From: Elmis aenea
Lineage: Eukaryota; Arthropoda; Insecta; Coleoptera; Elmidae
Assembly: GCA_947652605.1 (NCBI GenBank)
Contig: OX393579.1
Coordinates: 37,826,970 to 37,890,969 of the forward strand
Direction: 5' to 3'
DNA: 64,000 nucleotides
Made by a program: the position numbers and the translations under genes. Below the pieces are notes generated by a model, which did no database searches, was not told the origin of the DNA, and saw only the letters and a list, made by a program, of their open reading frames with translations. Positions within the stretch are counted from its first letter, which is position 1. Each line of letters starts with the position of its first letter. Positions 34,926-46,345 of the stretch are shown here, one piece after another.

Positions 34926-34963
34926 AATAAAAATAACTGAGTTCATCAGTTATTTTTATTTTC
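34923..34963. repeat. Perfect 18-bp inverted repeat with 5-nt loop
   Basis: GAAAATAAAAATAACTGA and its exact complement flank GTTCA. It sits at the 5' edge of the inverted RT relic (34690-34925), where the coding sequence upstream of the FADD-like motif breaks off. A snap-back or replication-slippage duplication is a possible origin. It is too short and AT-rich to be a likely terminator in this context. Confidence 0.8.
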
Positions 34964-35029
34964 TCCACTTTACAGTTAACAAGATAAAATTCTTTTTTTA
35001 TTATTTCATCTACCACGACTGTAAATAGT

Positions 35030-36709
35030 AATAAACTATGAAAAACCTTCAAGTTTTAGAAAATATCCAATCGATTTATCAAAATTGTGATGTTGGGCTA
35101 AAGTGGTAGCTTTTATTAGAACATATTCTTTTAAAGTAATGTTGTGAAGTATCGGTATGTATCATGGCTTATTTTATTGGAGAAAACATGCTTTTTACTT
35201 TAAGTTTATGATTCTTAATTCGTATTAGTACGACGATTGAACCCTCAAACGTTATTTTACATAGTACACTGACCACGAGTAATTTAATTGTAAGAAATCT
35301 AAGTCCTTAAACTAAGTTTACTGGAATGGTAATTTGGTTTGTAATTAAAATATAACTATTTGCTAGTAGCACGATTAAAAAGACAAACAAACCTGAACCT
35401 TACTTTCAAATGCACACCATTTAACCTTAAAATATAACATTAATTGATTTGTAGCTCTTTTATACTTTTAATTAAGATAATCACAAAATTTCATGGATGC
35501 TCTGTTAGGTCTAAAATTATTGCTCGTTCAGATATTAAGTGGTTGCACTTTAATTAAAGCTTTTTTGTAATAATATATGCAATAATCAAGTCTAGACCGA
35601 TATTGATGTAGTCTAATCGATGCATAAATTTAAAGGGAAATTTATTTAGAAAGGCTATTAAACTGCTGAAATATAAATAAAATGTAACGTTTGCTAAATT
35701 AATTTCGGAGGAAATTAAATCTGAATAATTTCCTTGCGGATTTCATTTGGTTTTTATGTAACACAATTGTCAGTCGAGACCTAGGATTAATTTATTTTGG
35801 AATAAAATTTAATTAAAGAGCAGTGTCTTGCCGAAACCAACGACAAGATTAATAACAAGCGGTTTGTCTGTTTGTTTGAAACTATTCAGTTAAGAAACTC
35901 CAACTAGAAAAATACGTAAAAGAATCTAAACTAACTTGTTTAGTTTAAGTGCCATGTAACTTTTATTTGAAGAAAAGTCTTATTAAATCTTCCTTTCTTT
36001 CAGTTGTATAACATTGTCTACATTATGGTTGCATAATTTATTTCTATTCTGATTTATTTCAAGCCGGCAGTAGTCAACGTTTTTTAAAATCCAAATTATA
36101 TTATTAGTTTAGTTTCTTTTAAAAACAATTGTGTTAAACTTAAAAATGAATTTAAAACATACCATGCAAAACTTAACTTAACTGTTATTTTATTTACTAG
36201 TTTAAGACGTTAATAAACTAGATTGTAACAAAATTTATTCTGACAATCGAACCTCAAATGGCGAGAAAAGAACTAGTGCATTTTCATGGCTTACTAGTTC
36301 TATTTTTAATTCCCAATAAATTTAGCTTCGCCGTCTTATAACTGAGCATTGTAATTTCGTATTGTAGAGAATTTTAAGCAATTTACATTACCATATAACC
36401 TTTATCTTTTACTTTTAGACAAGAAATTTTACGTGATGTCGTGTAAAGTGCAATCTAAATCACATAAATCAGCATTTTAAGATGGTTTACAGCTACAAAT
36501 AATACTTTCACGTAACAATGGAATGAACCTATTAAATTTTCAGTGTGATAAAATTCCCTCGTTATCTCTTTAATTGTTTAGTTGCTTGGGGCTAATTTGA
36601 AACCCATTAAATTAATTTAGCGACAGTTGAGGTGGTTTTTAGGGCCGTTTACAAGTCTCACGAAAAATTATTCGTATTTTCAATTTGCCCAATAGACTAG
36701 TTCTATATG
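35030..36709. other. No gene seen; longest clean spacer
   Basis: AT-rich sequence without recognisable repeat ends, coding motifs or RNA genes. Confidence 0.5.
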
Positions 36710-36711
36710 TA

Positions 36712-37052
36712 CAGGGTGTTTCAGACCACCCGTACCAGCACTTTTATTCGAAAATGCGACGTCTGACAAAGATGGGGATTTTTTTTTAATTACAAAAGTG
36801 CATATGTAGAATTGACTGACGCTATAGCGGTTTTCGTGATTATACCGAAAGTAGCCAAATCCGGAAGTAACTTTAAAAACTTTAATAGAAATATCTGGTT
36901 TCTATTGCATAATTAGGAAGACATTTAATACAATAAAATTTTAGACATATGATATGTGTAAACCCAATTATTTGAACATACGAACACTATTGTTTCACTT
37001 CCGGTTTCGCCGGAAATTACCCTAAGTTTGTTATTTCAAATGGAACACCATG
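36712..37052. mobile_element. TA-flanked MITE, 341 bp, imperfect ends
   Basis: TA|CAGGGTGTTTCAGACCAC begins it and AAATGGAACACCATG|TA ends it, so CAGGGTGTTYC pairs with one changed base on the right (CACCATG). CCGGAAGTAA and TTCCGGTTTCGCCGG sit inside. ACACC(C)TGTATA ends like this recur at 51510-51528. No ORF. Confidence 0.65.
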
Positions 37053-37234
37053 TATATTTCAATATTTTTGGAAAGAGGAAGCAATTTTGAATGCAACTGC
37101 ACTATTGTGGTTAATGTACCACTACCATTCCGTTAAAAGAAATGACTTGCACTCAATAAAAAAAAAACTTTTTCGGCCAAAAATTATTTACTTATCACAG
37201 GGATGAGGAGTCGGCAGAAACAATAGATATACAC

Positions 37235-37305
37235 TACCAAAGGACTCAAACAAGGTTGTGGTCTATCCCCTCTCCTAATTAATATATTATACACGGTGAA
37301 GCATC
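37235..37305 (+). pseudogene. Short LINE RT motif-B relic
   Basis: The frame reads IYTTKGLKQGCGLSPLLINI, the G-L-K-Q-G-C-x-L-S-P-L-L block of RTE-like reverse transcriptases. Flanking coding sequence could not be followed. It is a very short fragment, but the block is specific. Confidence 0.6.
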
Positions 37306-37719
37306 ACTTATCATACCCCCACTTATTTTGTAATCAGATAGAATTATCAAAAAGAGTTTCAAATAAAAGCTGTTTGATACAGTATTTCCCAAAATATGTT
37401 CATGTCAAATTTTTGTTGTCTTTTGTTTTTTAGGTGTTTTTTGTTAAATGGCACCATACATATTTTTTATACGGTTTAAGAGACATTTTATTTCTCTTTT
37501 CAACGCACTAAAACTTTTTTACCCGTACATAACAAACTTTTTAAGAAAATTGCAAAAGAACAATTTTTTATTTAACGTATTTTAAAAGCGTACGTTATTA
37601 ATTAAATTACATTAGTAGGCTTTGAAAATGATACAAAACGGTAAAATCAATAGCATTTCATTTTTTTCTGCACGAGAAAACGAAAAATCAATAATTGCTC
37701 ATAAATCTTATTTTTCTAC
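37306..37719. other. No gene seen
   Basis: AT-rich sequence between the RT fragment and the palindrome; no supported feature. Confidence 0.4.
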
Positions 37720-38578
37720 AGGTGGGCACCCATGTACCCGGTTATAGATAATGACGTAAACTTTGATGTAAAAAAAATTAATTTCCAGGACGGGCAAAAA
37801 TACATAAAAGCATATTTCGCTTCAAAAAGGTAAAATCGCGACGATCTGGGAGTTTTAAAAAAACCCGCTAAAATACAAAAAAATCACCAAAAGTGCTTAG
37901 GTGGGTACCCGAATACCCGGTTATTGATATAAGGGTTAAAATAATAAGCATGCATAGGAACATTTTTGAAAAAAAAGTGTATTATTATTTTTAACAAAAT
38001 CGTCGTATTTGACTAAACAAAATACGATCACTGTAGTAAATGACATTTTATAACTTGACTACTTGTGTTTTATTAGTTTTCGACGAAAAATCTTTATTTT
38101 GTGAGCATTCAATTGAAACGCCTTACCTACACTTTTTATAGAAGCAAACTGACAAAAGGGCCATTTTCAATTAAATCTCACAAAAAATCTCGAAAAACAC
38201 AATTAGACAAGTTATAAAACGTCAATTACTACAGCGATCGTGATTTGTTTAGCTAAATACAACGTTTTTTAAAAAAATTAATAAACCTTAAAATCGTTTT
38301 TCTCAAAAATGTTTCTTTGTACCTATGCTTATTTTTTTTAATGCACTATCGGATTTAGAATTGAATTATCTAACAAAATCTATAAAAAAAGGATACAATG
38401 TAATTTAAACAAGAAAGTTGACTATCACCAGTTTGACCTATTTCATCGTAAAAAAAAAACATTTGAACGTCATTAGATAAAGAATTTTCACGATTTACAA
38501 AAATCCAAGGTTTATAGGGGTTCCCTCTTAAAATAATAAAGTTTTAGAGGTGCGACAGTCAAACTAAATCATCCTGTA
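37720..38578. mobile_element. Palindromic repeat family, copy with internal ~120-bp arms
   Basis: AAAATCGTCGTATTTGACTA ... ATAACTTGAC at about 38000-38060 pairs with the inverted GACAAGTTATAAAACG ... GCTAAATACAACG at 38205-38270, and GCATAGGAACATTTTTGA with its complement further out. GGTGGG(C/T)ACCC...TACCCGGTTAT occurs twice in direct orientation (37724 and 37901). The right end reads GTTTGACTGTCGCACCTC in reverse, followed by ATCCTG|TA. Related pieces sit at 7690-8055 and 54005-54110. No ORF. Confidence 0.65.
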
Positions 38579-38579
38579 T

Positions 38580-39400
38580 AACATGCAATTTTTTTTCTTA
38601 CAGCATTTATATTTCTTAAACAGCATTTTATTCCTTTTTTATATAGCGATTTGGTATTTTTTTATAGAACTAATTTTTATGAAGCATTTAATATCTGGGT
38701 ATCTGAAAATCATCTCACGAACAATTGGATGTTCGTGAATTACCGTTTGGGAAACACAGATGAATACTTTGTTTTTAGTGAAACATAATAATGATGTTGC
38801 TACACAGATATGTGAGCGGATATACCTTTATATCGAGATAATGTTGTACCATCAATCATTTTTGCTGTTTTATGATCTCATGCTATAAGTAATAATAATA
38901 AAAGCGATGTGAATCAAATGTTTGCACTTGGTACGTCATTACGTACACATTATTAATGCTTCATTTAGATAAATTTTACAATATGCAACGTAATAAAATC
39001 CTTTATTTATCTTAATAGACTAAAAACCGGCACTAGTCACGTTCGGGATTTTCAATTTAAATGAAAAAAAAAAACACGAGAAGTTTATTAATCCAAACTC
39101 TACAAAACAAGTTCAACCGAATTATAAGTGTAATGGTGTTTTTTTGTTTTCGTTTTTAGATTTTACACGAAATAGCACTTTACGCTTACAATACAAAAGG
39201 GAAACTTTTATAACTAATTTTAAAGTGACGAGAGATAACAAATCAATTACGATGTATAAAAAAAGTTTAACACATCCGCAGAGGATAAATGGCTAATAAA
39301 CATGATTTTGCAACGATTTTCTATACAATGGAAATTCTCATTTAGTACATCACGTGTAATGAAATAGTAAAAATAATAGTCGATTATCATGCACCTGCAA
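38580..39400. other. No gene seen
   Basis: AT-rich spacer; no supported feature. Confidence 0.45.
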
Positions 39401-39401
39401 A

Positions 39402-39804
39402 TATCTTTTTGTGCGATCGTACTAGAAACAGCTGTTTGACGGACGCGTTAGCAACCATAAAGTACTGCATTACCGGCCCTATCCTTAGCAACGGCCGTAA
39501 AAGTTACTTTTCAGGCCGTTACCCTTAGCAACGGCCGAAAAAGTAACTTTTACGGCCGTTGCTAAGGAGAGGGCCAGTAATGCAGTACACACGCCGTCAT
39601 CTGTCAGTGACAGAATGTCACGTAGTTTCTAACCTATAATTTTGAAAATTACTAAAAATTTAAATTGTTTTTAATTCTATCGCACAAAAAATGTAATATG
39701 CACCTCGGCCAAAACGTACTTTTTCGGCCTTGTCTGTCTCAGGCAGCAAACCAGACGCGGCCGAAAAGTTACACTTTTTGGCCTTGATACATAAATAACT
39801 ATTA
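39402..39804 (-). mobile_element. Hairpin-rich non-autonomous element, copy C (inverted)
   Basis: Reverse-complement copy of the 7279-7687 element, from CTATTATAG-side TAATAGTTATTTATG to CGATCGCACAAAAA. The central GC-rich hairpin is intact. The inner segment (AACTTTTCGGCCGCGTCTGG then TTTGCTG) lies in the opposite orientation to copy A; see findings. Confidence 0.85.
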
Positions 39805-39887
39805 TAGGATTTCTAGTTGTCCAATGTTAAGCAGAGAAAGTTAAAATGAAATAATGGTATCGGAATACTTGTCCCTAGAGTCTAGAG

Positions 39888-40154
39888 CAGGGGTAGGGGT
39901 ATCAAACTCGCGGCCCGCAACGAACATTTTTGCTGCCCGGCCAATATATCGGCACACAATAATATACATATAATAAAATAACAAACCGACGCAGAATAAA
40001 AATAAGATAGGTAAGTAGAATTCGCTAAACGTTTTTTTAATTATAATCTTTTTTTGCTATTATTAAACAAACAAAAATATTTTTTTTGAGGCCCACCTAA
40101 AGTTAAAACCTTGTTTGTATGGCCCAAGTTAGCCATTGAGTTTGACACCCTCTG
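39888..40154. mobile_element. hAT-type MITE, 267 bp, perfect 8-bp duplication
   Basis: Begins CAGGGGTAGGGGTATCAAAC and ends GAGTTTGACACCCTCTG (inverted). GTCTAGAG flanks it exactly on both sides (39880-39887, 40155-40162). The interior includes CGCGGCCCGC and GGCCCA blocks typical of CAGGGGT hAT elements. No ORF. The 104-codon minus frame 40041-40355 runs out of this MITE into the next repeat and is not a gene. Confidence 0.9.
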
Positions 40155-40204
40155 GTCTAGAGCTATAAATAAGGTCTTATGCAGAATAAAATAAAAAATT
40201 AACT

Positions 40205-40620
40205 GTAACAGTATATTACATAACAAGAGTTGTAAGAAGCATATTACGCACGAGTGGAAAAGTTGCGCACGGAGCGAGTGCGTATTTCCACGAGTGCGTA
40301 ATTGCTTTACAACTCGTGTTATGTAGCTTACTTTTTCTACGATCACATAAAGCATACGATTTTAACAGCTTTTTGGCTAATATACACATGTAATTACGTT
40401 GTCAATATTGACCCAAGTCTACTTTGACATTTACAGACAAGTGTGCATTTTGCTTACCGTGCGTTATAACTCACTTATTAAGCATGCAGGAAGTGTTTGA
40501 CGTGAGTCTACTTTGACCATTTCCTTAAAAAACTATGTGTTTTGCTTGCCGTGCGTAAGGACCTACTTACTATGCATGCAGGCTGTACGGTAAGAGTCAT
40601 TTACATTAGTAGTCGTGGAA
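40205..40620 (+). repeat. Left inverted block of a ~4.3-kb pair
   Basis: About 0.4 kb that matches, in inverted orientation, 44138-44524. Order in both: GTATATTACATAACAAGAG, CATATTACGCACGA, GGAAAAGTTGCGCAC, GAGTGCGTAATTGCTTTACA, TTTTTCTACGATCACATAA, CACATGTAATTACGTTGTC, GACGTGAGTCTACTTTGA and CTGTACGGTAAGAGTCATTT. Near the outer end each block is itself a hairpin (AACAAGAG...CTCGTGTT). Two near-direct repeats around CTTACCGTGCGT...ATTAAGCATGCAGG and CTTGCCGTGCGT...ACTATGCATGCAGG lie ~100 bp apart. Could be a terminal inverted repeat of a large element or one of two separate insertions. Confidence 0.85.
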
Positions 40621-40961
40621 AAAATAAATTTAGAAGACACTAAAGCTCATTGTTAATGGAAATCGTTCAAAATGATTTTCAAATATAATTATCATATTTT
40701 CAGATGGCTATAAAGTTTTAGCGTTCAATTTATAGAAACAATTAATTACAAAATAGAGGGTCAGATTTTAATTGAAACTTTTAATTCTTGACGTTCTTTA
40801 GATAGCAAGCGGCAATTTATAAACGTCCTTTGTTTAGAATTTTATAATATTGCAACCCAGATATCGTAAAATACTACAAACTTATAGTTTTTGTTAGACT
40901 GTCTGTCATTATGCTAGAAGAGATTATATCCAAGTTTTTTTTTTATAGCGAGAATGAGAGC

Positions 40962-41217
40962 CAGCGGCGTAGGCAAGGGGGTTCAGAACCCCCCATAGGT
41001 TCGCAATAAGTCGTTATAGAGCCGGGGAGTAGTAAATTTTGTGGTAAAAAAAAAGGTCCGGCTCTTTTTACCGTTTATTAACTCCCCCCCCCATGAAACC
41101 ATTATACATCCTGCTGCTAAAAACTTTAAAAGAGAGTGGTGACCTAAAAAATAGATGCTCAGCTCTTTTTACCTTTATAAACCCCCCCCCCATGGAAGCA
41201 TCCTGTCTACGCCACTG
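40962..41217. mobile_element. hAT-like MITE with CAG(C/T)GGCGTAG ends
   Basis: Left CAGCGGCGTAGGCA pairs with right TGTCTACGCCACTG. The flanks ATGAGAGC and ATGGAGCC are a degraded candidate 8-bp duplication. Inside, two direct repeats of about 60 bp (GGCTCTTTTTACCGTTTATT and AGCTCTTTTTACCTTTATAA, each followed by C9-10 and CATG) lie about 100 bp apart. No ORF. Sits inside the 40.2-44.5 kb inverted pair. Confidence 0.7.
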
Positions 41218-44137
41218 ATGGAGCCTATCTCATTCGACCAAGAATACATTCGAGTTTACTTCGATCAAAATATGTATTCTCAACAGAATAGTAGTTAGTT
41301 ACATGATAAGATAATTATGTTTTGGCACAGATTGTTTCCTGTTGTACCTACTATGAAGTTCAACCTGTAACATGTATTAATTTGACTCACAGCATTTGAC
41401 TGGTTAAAGAGTTTAGTCGGTTTTGTAACTTTTAAATATTTTTGTTTTGTTTACTTGACAGAGCGAAAAGCCGTGATTTAGCTTTGAGTTGAAATGAGTA
41501 AAAAACGTTGCAGAAAGGTCTCAAATGGTTAAAAAAAGGTCATAAAGAGAGACGAGTTTATCAAGAACGTCCAAATTCGACTGACGCCAGGAGCTTAAAG
41601 AAGGAAGGGAATCGCTTCAGGACAATAAAAGAAGCATTGATTAATTATAAATTGATAAAAGTGCGAAGGTTCCGTGATGTACCAATCATTGAAAGAAGCA
41701 TGACAAGCGAATTGAAATTTTTCCTTTACTAAGAAGATTTCAATCACTTTACGATAGATCTAAATCAAATAATAATAAGGGTACAGTAGATATTTTATTT
41801 GTGTAGTCCTGGAACACCAGGGTTGTTACTATCAATCGTTGGTTTATATGAAAATGTCATTTAAAAAAAAAAGAAAAATGTAACAATGACTTTAATAAAA
41901 CTGTAACACAACCATGTTAATAAAAATACTTGGGTATTACTTGTGAAATATAATATACTCCTACGTTCGTAAGGCATACGCTGTTTTAATGTACTCGGGC
42001 TCATAAATTTTGGACGCCAAGCTGGAACCTCGAACAATAATGTTTGTATTTGTTAAGGGGTTCCCCAAACGCAGTGGTAAAAATCAGAACTTGACCAGTG
42101 ACACATTTTTAATCTGATGGCCATAGACTTCCAGTGGCCGTCTAGAGACGTTGATAAATGTATAGTAAGTATGCATTTTGTTACACTATTAAATCTTTTT
42201 CGATTTTACACAGCCAGCCAAATGCACAAAACATTATTTTTCTTAGTTTAATATTCACTGGAACGCTATTTTTTTATCACAGTTTGGCCATTATATACGA
42301 TGACACAGTTAAACCTTTTATTACGTATTTAACTTAATGTTTCGGCAAAGTTTGATTATTTATCTCTCATAATACATCGTCAAACAAAGTAATAAACCTC
42401 AACGTTTAATATCTTCGCAGAGTTCCAAGGTTTCCTATACAAAAAATTGTGTTACGCACAATCTTGACGCAAGCGATTCAATTTTGTTTGTGCATTCAAA
42501 CCGAGATTCAAAGTACTTTTTAACGCTCAAGTGCCTATTGATTGTTAATCAGGGACATCTATTTCCGTAGTGAAATGCACAGTTAACTTCGTAATGAATT
42601 AAGGCGATTTTGGCCATGAAACAGGCTATGCATAATTTACGATTGTTGCCATAAATTTGAGTTTCTGCTACATTTCATGTGCTTATCACTCGTAATTAAA
42701 TGACTGTATTTCAAAATATGCGAAGGAAATTGTGTTAAGGGAACAGACGTGAGGTAAATTGCATTATTTTGTATTTTATGTTATCACAACTCTGGTAAAA
42801 TACCGACTTACGAGTTTTGGGGTCAAACTAATCAATTCTTGTAACAGGCAAACAACGGATAGATCATTTACGAAAGGAATTCCTGAAAAATGTGGAAACA
42901 GACAAGATTTGTATTCCTAATACAAAGCAATTTCAGTTGGGCTGTGTGATCCACTAAAATGTTATCTGCTGGTGTAGGTAAAATTTTAATGAAAATAAGT
43001 TATTAAAGTTTTGTTTTCTTGTGGTGTAGTTCTTGGAAAAATTGATCTAGATACGTGCTGTGGTGGACAAGTCCCCTTAAAACTAAACAATTAATAGCAA
43101 ACTAGATCGTTTATCACACGTACGTCACAATTAAATTAAAAATAATTATATGAATCTTTATTTGCTGCTGATATTTTTCTGTAAAATTTTCGCATTCCAA
43201 AACACAGGTACTGGAATTATAAAACGACCATTAGGATATTTTCGCCATAGTTGGTATGCTTCATTTATATGAATTGTAAAATATGTGGGGTAGTACGCTA
43301 ATGGCCACATATATTTTTACATGTTACAAAGTAAAGTAATACAAGATAATAATAAAATATTATACATAGGTACGTCGTAGTCTCGTAGTTATATTACCGA
43401 AAACCACGATGTCTAACGAAACGGCTTATTTGGGACGTCGCTTTAAAATAATAAAATAATGTACGTGTGGGAGATACCTTAAAAATATCAAATTTGATTG
43501 GAACTGTATAGATATATGAATAAAAATATATACATTAATGCACAATTTATTGTTAGTACTACTCGTAACAATTAGAAAAGAAACTGTAAACTACTCATAA
43601 AAAAACAATAAGTATTAGAGTAAAAAAGTTTAATTAAAAATTACTTATCTGTTGTAGAAACGTTAACCCAGTTTCAAAAATGTCATATCCATCAGTAAAA
43701 ACCTTATTATTTCATTTATCTACACACAGCTTTAGTAGCAACTATCATTCTTGGCAATGAACGACGTTCATTTAAAATTATATCGATTTAGTTAAATGCA
43801 ATTTTATTATTAAGACATTATCTTTTATTTTTTTACAAATTATGCAAATAAAAAGTGTTTAAAAATTTGTGTAGATCCCTGATAATTCTTTTACTGTGGT
43901 TTTTTCTCCATTTAATAATTTTACTTTGTTAAAGTCTATTAATTGTTTTGTGTTGTGCTAATGTTGGTCGTGTGCAGATTTGTTTGTCTAGTTTAAATCC
44001 ATTTAGCTAATATGTTCTTTCACATGAATTTCTTTTGTTTTATTCCATATAATACAAACTTCAAGTAGGTACAATTAATTTCGTAAATAATCCAACATTC
44101 GTAAAAAATTTCATACTCAACATTATCTACAATGTTA
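41218..44137. other. Interior of the inverted pair; no gene identified
   Basis: AT-rich. One 74-codon plus frame at 41508-41732 is basic (MQKGLKWLKKGHKERRVY..., ending SELKFFLY) with no recognised domain. A stretch near 42120-42140 is less AT-rich. No transposase motif (DDE, RT, integrase) was found here, so if the blocks are element ends, the element is non-autonomous or its gene has decayed. Confidence 0.4.
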
Positions 44138-44524
44138 AGTGTATTTTTCTACTACCACTTATGTAAATGACTCTTACCGTACAGCATGCATGCATAATAA
44201 GTGGGTCCTTACGTACGTAAGCAAAAAGACATCAAAGTAGACTCACGTCAAAACACTTTCTGCATGCCTAGTAAGTAAGTTATAACGTACGGTAAGTAAA
44301 ACACACTTCTGTCTAGAAATGTCTAAGGCTACGTCAAAATTGACAAGACAACGTAATTACATGTGGTGTATATCAGACAAAAAGCCGTTAAAATCGTAGG
44401 TATTATGTGATCGTAGAAAAAGTAATCTACAAAACACGAGCTGTAAAGCAATTACGCACTCGCCGCTAGGCGGCACCGTGCGCAACTTTTCCATTCGTGC
44501 GTAATATGCTTCTCTTGTTATGTA
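44138..44524 (-). repeat. Right inverted block of the ~4.3-kb pair
   Basis: The reverse complement follows 40205-40620 block for block (see there), ending GTTATGTAATATAC outward. It carries a short perfect stem GCCGCCTAGCGGC at about 44460 in place of the GGAGCGAGTGCG of the left block. The two blocks differ by small indels throughout. Confidence 0.85.
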
Positions 44525-44539
44525 ATATACTATTTATAA

Positions 44540-45360
44540 TTAAGGTTGTATTTCTCACAGAAGTTTAAAGACCATCCTTATATTGAAAATGACTTAAATT
44601 AAATCAGTGTACTTTTTAAATGAACGTCATTTCCAACTATGATCGTTGCTATTCTACTGCAGTTGCGGGTGAGTAAATAAATAAACAAAAAAAAAATCCT
44701 AATAATAAAAAAACAAGAGTTTTAAAACTAGCCCTACACTTTAGCAAGAGATTTGTATTTAATAAGCTCATATTTTTACAAGAGATTTTCATAAAAAAGA
44801 TGAGTGATTTTTATTTTATGGTAGTTATTAGATTTAAATAATATATTAAAAAATAAATCACTTAAATATATCAAGGATTAATAACAACAGTATATTTTTG
44901 TATACAGTATGTAATTATTGGTAAGTAAAGTCGGTTCAAATATGTTCGATGTTTTTCGACGTTTCAGTTTCTACCAGTTAAAAACGTCTTTAGCTACGAA
45001 GTTGTTCGAGGACATTCTGTACTTGATGGTAATATTCCAGAAAGCGTAGTTACTCAATAATTAGTATTTTTACCAAAAGGAAAAAAAATTGTCTTAATTA
45101 AAGATTTTTAATTATTAGAAGTTTCAATCACTAATAATCTTTCCAGGAGACTTATTTACTAATTATAATTAATAAGTAAGACTCTTACACAAGTATTCTA
45201 GATAATGTTAATTAAAATTTTATTTTAAAAATAAAAATTATTATTGAATATGTATAACACCTTTGTTCGTCGTCACTTCTGGAGGGTTGTATTTTCTCAA
45301 GTGATTAGGTACCTGACTGTATTTATAATTTTTAGTTATTAAAGTAATTTATTACAAATT
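44540..45360. other. No gene seen
   Basis: AT-rich spacer; no supported feature. Confidence 0.45.
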
Positions 45361-45364
45361 GTTT

Positions 45365-45540
45365 ATACACGTTTCAAATTTAACTCGATCGCTTCTTCAT
45401 ACAATAACAAAATCCAAAATTTTAAACCGATTTTCCAGAGGTCTAGTTTGTTGTGGGTTTTTTTCGAGACCGTTTAAAATATTATCAAAAATTTGCACCA
45501 TTGTACTTGCAAAGAATGCACGCATTTTTTAAAACACGCT
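45365..45540 (-). repeat. Fragment related to the 62.1-62.8 kb palindrome
   Basis: GAGACCGTTTAAAATATTAT, then CAAAAATTTGCACCAT.GTACTTGCAAAGAATGC, matches the 62.55-kb arm (CCGTTTAGGATTTTTTCAAA, AATTTGCACCATTTTAGTTGC, AAAGGATGC). Only part of one arm is present. Confidence 0.5.
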
Positions 45541-45892
45541 TTCGTGTATAAGACGCATTCTTATATTATCATCGATAAGCATTTTTCAGTACTCGCGGAC
45601 AATACGCACTCGAGTTTTACAGGACATAAATGGTGAAAATTTGGTGTATTATACGTGGGGCTTTACAGTACAAGTGGACTTACGTTTATAATTCATGAAC
45701 TGAACAGGTTTAGTTTCAATCATTTTCTCCAAAATTTACAGGGCACCATAAAATGCAAGAAAACTCAATGGTATTTGAACAATTAATAATTTTATTGGTA
45801 AATGTTTAATTATTTAGGTGATGTATGTAACACAAATAAATTTAATGAAGTTTGTTACGTTAATATTGTCCAATTGGAAGTTAGGTCCCATG

Positions 45893-45916
45893 GGTTAGGT
45901 TAGGTTAGGTTAGGTT
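45893..45916 (+). repeat. Short TTAGG array
   Basis: Four to five tandem GGTTA units (the arthropod telomere repeat TTAGG). As short interstitial arrays of this type are common in insect genomes, it need not mark a telomere or fusion site. Confidence 0.85.
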
Positions 45917-46199
45917 CCAGTCTATTTAGGTAGTTCCAGTTTATTTCCACGCATGTCAAATTATATTGTCTTCCGCTTACGTCACTTCTGGTTTTTACTT
46001 GGTCTGTTCAAGACATCTGTTTGTGAAATAAATATCCATGGAAATCTTAGTTTAATAACGGTGGGTGCCGACTTTTTAAGTCACGCTATAGTGATAATTT
46101 GTTCCTGCCAATAAAATTATTGGAGAATTTATTAACGCTAAGACAGGTAAACTTCTTCTTCAAACCACGTGAAAATTGGAGGTTATCTTATATTTCTTT

Positions 46200-46345
46200 T
46201 CTTTTAGGTGTCTTAAGCTTGGTCTTATGTTTTGGTCTTAAGTTTTGGTCTTAAGTTTTGGTCTTGAGACAGGTGTTTTGTCTGAGCTCCTGTTTAGTTA
46301 TCTTAGCTCCAGCTTTTAGCTCAAGTTTAAGCTTTGGGCTTAGTC
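46200..46345 (+). repeat. Imperfect tandem repeat of a TTTTGGTCTTAAG unit
   Basis: About four copies of a 13-bp unit (GGTCTTA(T/A)GTTTT) between 46216 and 46268, followed by looser AGCTC/TTAGC repeats. No coding frame. Confidence 0.75.

Noticed and set aside
40041..40355. 104-codon minus-strand open frame
   Set aside because: Runs from the hAT MITE (39888-40154) into the inverted block at 40205; hydrophobic, low-complexity translation with no domain.
45893..45916. Chromosome end
   Set aside because: Only four to five TTAGG units with ordinary sequence on both sides.
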